This document shows positions 8,752 through 10,409 of a stretch of DNA of 10,409 nucleotides, piece after piece. Numbering within the stretch: position 1 is the first letter of the stretch; every line of letters begins with the position of its first letter. The notes below the pieces were generated by a model. The model ran no database searches, had not been told where the DNA came from, and saw only the letters and a program-made list of their open reading frames with translations. The stretch lies in assembly GCA_028293685.1 (NCBI GenBank), contig JAQGOI010000063.1, positions 1 through 10,409 on the forward strand, in the 5' to 3' direction. The stretch is from Lysobacteraceae bacterium. Its GTDB lineage: Bacteria > Pseudomonadota > Gammaproteobacteria > Xanthomonadales > Xanthomonadaceae. Both the position numbers and the translations under genes were made by a program.

Positions 8752-9396
8752 ATGTTCACTCGCACCACGGCATACATCCTGCTCGCTGCGCTGGCCGTGG
8801 CCTGTGCCCTGTGGGCCTTGCCGCATTGGCTGTCGACGCGCGAATCGGCCCGACCCATGCTCCAGGCCGTGCAGTTGTTCGATCAACCGCGCGAACTGCC
8901 GCCGTTTTCGCTGCAGCAGTCCGACCACACGCCGCTGGTGCGCGACGAGTTGAAGGGCCACTGGACGCTGGTTTTTCTCGGCTTCACCCATTGCCCCGAC
9001 GAATGTCCGACGACACTCGCGCAACTGGCACAGGCGCAGAAGCAGTGGCAGGTTTTGCCCGAACCCACGCGGCCGCGCGTGCTGTTCGTATCGGTCGATC
9101 CCGAACGCGATACGCCCGATGCCGTGGGCGAATACGCGCACGGCTTCCATCGCGACACGCTGGCCGCAACCGCCGACGGATCCACGCTCGAAGCATTCGC
9201 GCGCTCGCTGTCGCTGGTGTTCATGAAGGTTTCGGCGCCGGATGGCGCACCTGCCGACCAGTACACCGTCGACCATTCGGCAGCGCTGGCCGTGCTCGAC
9301 CCGCAAGCGCGCATGGCCGGTGTCATCCAGGCCCCACTGGATCCCAAGGCCATCGCCTCGGACCTGGTGACGTTGACCCGGGCTTCGGCGCAATGA
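8752..9396 (+). CDS. SCO1/SenC-family copper-binding thioredoxin-fold protein
   Basis: SCO proteins are membrane-anchored, face the periplasm and deliver copper to the CuA site of cytochrome c oxidase or act as thiol redox partners. Seen directly: 214 residues. An N-terminal hydrophobic anchor spans about 7-27. The CxxxC copper site is Cys81 and Cys85 in [19 protein letters not shown] is the conserved SCO strand; and the third copper ligand is His175 in [12 protein letters not shown]. All three ligands are present, so it is likely functional. Start: ATG at 8752 with GGA 7 nt upstream; an upstream GTG at 8707 would add 15 residues ahead of the anchor and is less likely. Cys18 in the anchor is not in a good lipobox. 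psd overlaps its stop by 4 nt. No cytochrome oxidase or haem genes are in view, so the exact target (CuA or nitrosative/redox stress) is inference. Confidence 0.93.
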   Translation: MFTRTTAYILLAALAVACALWALPHWLSTRESARPMLQAVQLFDQPRELPPFSLQQSDHTPLVRDELKGHWTLVFLGFTHCPDECPTTLAQLAQAQKQWQVLPEPTRPRVLFVSVDPERDTPDAVGEYAHGFHRDTLAATADGSTLEAFARSLSLVFMKVSAPDGAPADQYTVDHSAALAVLDPQARMAGVIQAPLDPKAIASDLVTLTRASAQ

Positions 9397-10235
9397 GCCT
9401 GCTGACGCGCCTGACCTACGTGCTTCCGCATCGTGCGTTGTCCTCGCTGGCGCGCCGTCTTGCGTATTCCGGACATCCGCGGTTGAGCCGGTGGTTGATC
9501 GATACCGTGACGCGGAAGTTCGGCGTCGACCTGTCTGAAGCCGAATCACCCGATCCCGCGCACTACCCGACGTTCAACGCATTTTTCACCCGCAGCCTCA
9601 AAGCCGGCGCCCGCATCCCCGATCCTGACGCGCGTGCACTGCTGATGCCGGCCGACGGTCGCGTCAGCCAATGCGGGGCGATCGAAGCGGGCCGGATTTT
9701 CCAGGCCAAAGGCCGCTCGTTCAGCACCACCGAGCTGCTGGCCGACGCCGACGCGGCGGTCGCGTTTGCCGACGGCCTGTTCGCGACCGTCTACCTGTCA
9801 CCCAAGGACTATCACCGCGTGCACATGCCGTGGTCGGGCCGGCTGCGCGAAACGGTGCACGTCCCGGGGCGTTTGTTCAGCGTCGGTCCGGCCGCGGTTC
9901 GGCTTGTTCCGGGCCTGTTTGCGCGCAATGAACGCCTGGTCTGCCATTTCGACACGGACTTCGGGCCGATGGCCGTTGTGCTGGTTGGCGCGCTGCTGGT
10001 TTCGGGAGTCGAAACGGTGTGGAGCGGGATCGAGATCCCGCAGTACGGCGATACCGTCACCGTAAAGGACTACCGCGGCGCGGACGTGCGGCTGGAGCGC
10101 TTTGCGGAAATGGCGCGGTTCAACTATGGCTCGACCGTCATCGTGCTGCTGCCGCAGGGCGTCGCGGAACTCGCGCAGGGCTTGTCGGCGGAAACGCCCG
10201 TACGGCTCGGCGAACGGCTCGCAACGCGGTTGTAA
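9393..10235 (+). CDS. psd: Phosphatidylserine decarboxylase proenzyme
   Basis: Inner-membrane enzyme that makes phosphatidylethanolamine from phosphatidylserine and uses a pyruvoyl group formed by self-cleavage. Seen directly: 280 residues, within the usual bacterial type I range. [13 protein letters not shown] is near the N-terminus. The autocatalytic triad is visible as Asp88 in MPADGRV, His144 in [11 protein letters not shown] and Ser247 in YGST. Cleavage between Gly246 and Ser247 would give a long beta chain and a short alpha chain of about 34 residues. The usual motif is LGST; here residue 245 is Tyr. Start: ATG at 9393, overlapping the SCO gene stop in ATGA, with no obvious Shine-Dalgarno of its own, which suggests coupled translation. 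The frame is open further upstream, but only as a shadow of the SCO gene. It converges on the LysM gene with a 7-nt gap. Confidence 0.97.
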   Translation: MSLLTRLTYVLPHRALSSLARRLAYSGHPRLSRWLIDTVTRKFGVDLSEAESPDPAHYPTFNAFFTRSLKAGARIPDPDARALLMPADGRVSQCGAIEAGRIFQAKGRSFSTTELLADADAAVAFADGLFATVYLSPKDYHRVHMPWSGRLRETVHVPGRLFSVGPAAVRLVPGLFARNERLVCHFDTDFGPMAVVLVGALLVSGVETVWSGIEIPQYGDTVTVKDYRGADVRLERFAEMARFNYGSTVIVLLPQGVAELAQGLSAETPVRLGERLATRL

Positions 10236-10242
10236 ATCGGCG

Positions 10243-10409
10243 CTAGTCGCAACTGTCCAGGTGCAGGCGCTGGCCTGGACGGATCGAATAGGTTGGCCCC
10301 CTCAAGCCGTTGGCGCCGGCCAACTCACGCAGGTCGCACTGGAATTTCTGCGCGATCGACGACAGTGTCTCGCCGCGCTGGACGCTGTAGTTGCGTTGTT
10401 TTGCCTGAG
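10243..10409 (-). CDS. LysM-domain protein, C-terminus only (possibly MltD-type lytic transglycosylase)
   Basis: The last 54 codons plus a partial one before a TAG (10245-10243), on the strand opposite psd. They encode one LysM peptidoglycan-binding repeat, recognisable from NYSVQRGETLSSIAQKF, then LRELAGANGL and the closing IRPGQRLHL, and end with DSCD. The start and the catalytic part lie beyond the right edge. LysM repeats at the very C-terminus next to a stop are typical of MltD and of some M23 peptidases or spore/phage amidases; MltD is my best guess but nothing in the visible part proves it. Only 7 nt separate it from psd, and no terminator is visible between the converging genes. Confidence 0.85.
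   Translation of the reverse strand, partial: QAKQRNYSVQRGETLSSIAQKFQCDLRELAGANGLRGPTYSIRPGQRLHLDSCD

Noticed and set aside
8811..9392. Extended N-terminus of Psd inside the SCO gene
   Set aside because: It is an out-of-frame reading of the SCO coding sequence, Arg/Ala-rich with no homology that I recognise; Psd begins naturally at 9393.

Overview
The window is about 10.4 kb of high-GC DNA and looks like a core chromosomal segment of a gammaproteobacterium of the order Lysobacterales (Xanthomonadales). Three things suggest this: the gene order asd-fimV-truA-trpF-trpB-trpA, which I recall from xanthomonads; the sequences of the proteins themselves; and two inverted pairs of REP elements with a GTAGGAGCGG head, of a kind common in this order. 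I cannot name the genus from sequence alone.

Layout. A long run of genes lies on the minus strand. In transcription order (right to left) they are prmB (ribosomal protein L3 glutamine methyltransferase), aroC (chorismate synthase), a REP pair, asd (aspartate-semialdehyde dehydrogenase), fimV (polar-hub / type IV pilus assembly protein), truA (tRNA pseudouridine synthase), trpF, trpB, a second REP pair, and trpA, which is cut by the left edge. Most spacings are short: prmB and aroC overlap by 4 nt, truA-trpF is 10 nt apart and fimV-truA 27 nt apart. The two longer gaps that hold REP pairs, asd-aroC and trpB-trpA, are where the DNA departs from a simple operon. To the right, a short divergent promoter region (8663-8751) separates prmB from a plus-strand pair: a SCO1/SenC copper-chaperone-like membrane protein and psd (phosphatidylserine decarboxylase proenzyme), which overlap by 4 nt. 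psd converges with a minus-strand gene of which only the C-terminal LysM domain is inside the window.

Biology. AroC makes chorismate, and TrpF, TrpB and TrpA take the anthranilate branch to tryptophan (indole channelling between TrpA and TrpB). Asd feeds lysine, threonine, methionine and diaminopimelate synthesis. PrmB and TruA modify the translation machinery. FimV, Psd and the LysM protein act on the cell envelope or pole, and the SCO protein probably serves cytochrome oxidase copper loading.

I see no phage, IS, CRISPR, toxin-antitoxin, defence or secondary-metabolite system and no evidence of a new multi-gene system. The genes are intact, single-copy housekeeping types with the expected catalytic residues. 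The parts worth a second look are the REP pairs (one of which supplies the trpB stop codon), the GTG-start and overlap choices, a basic insertion in TruA, the YGST processing site of Psd, and the compact architecture of FimV. No intergenic gap exceeds 130 nt.
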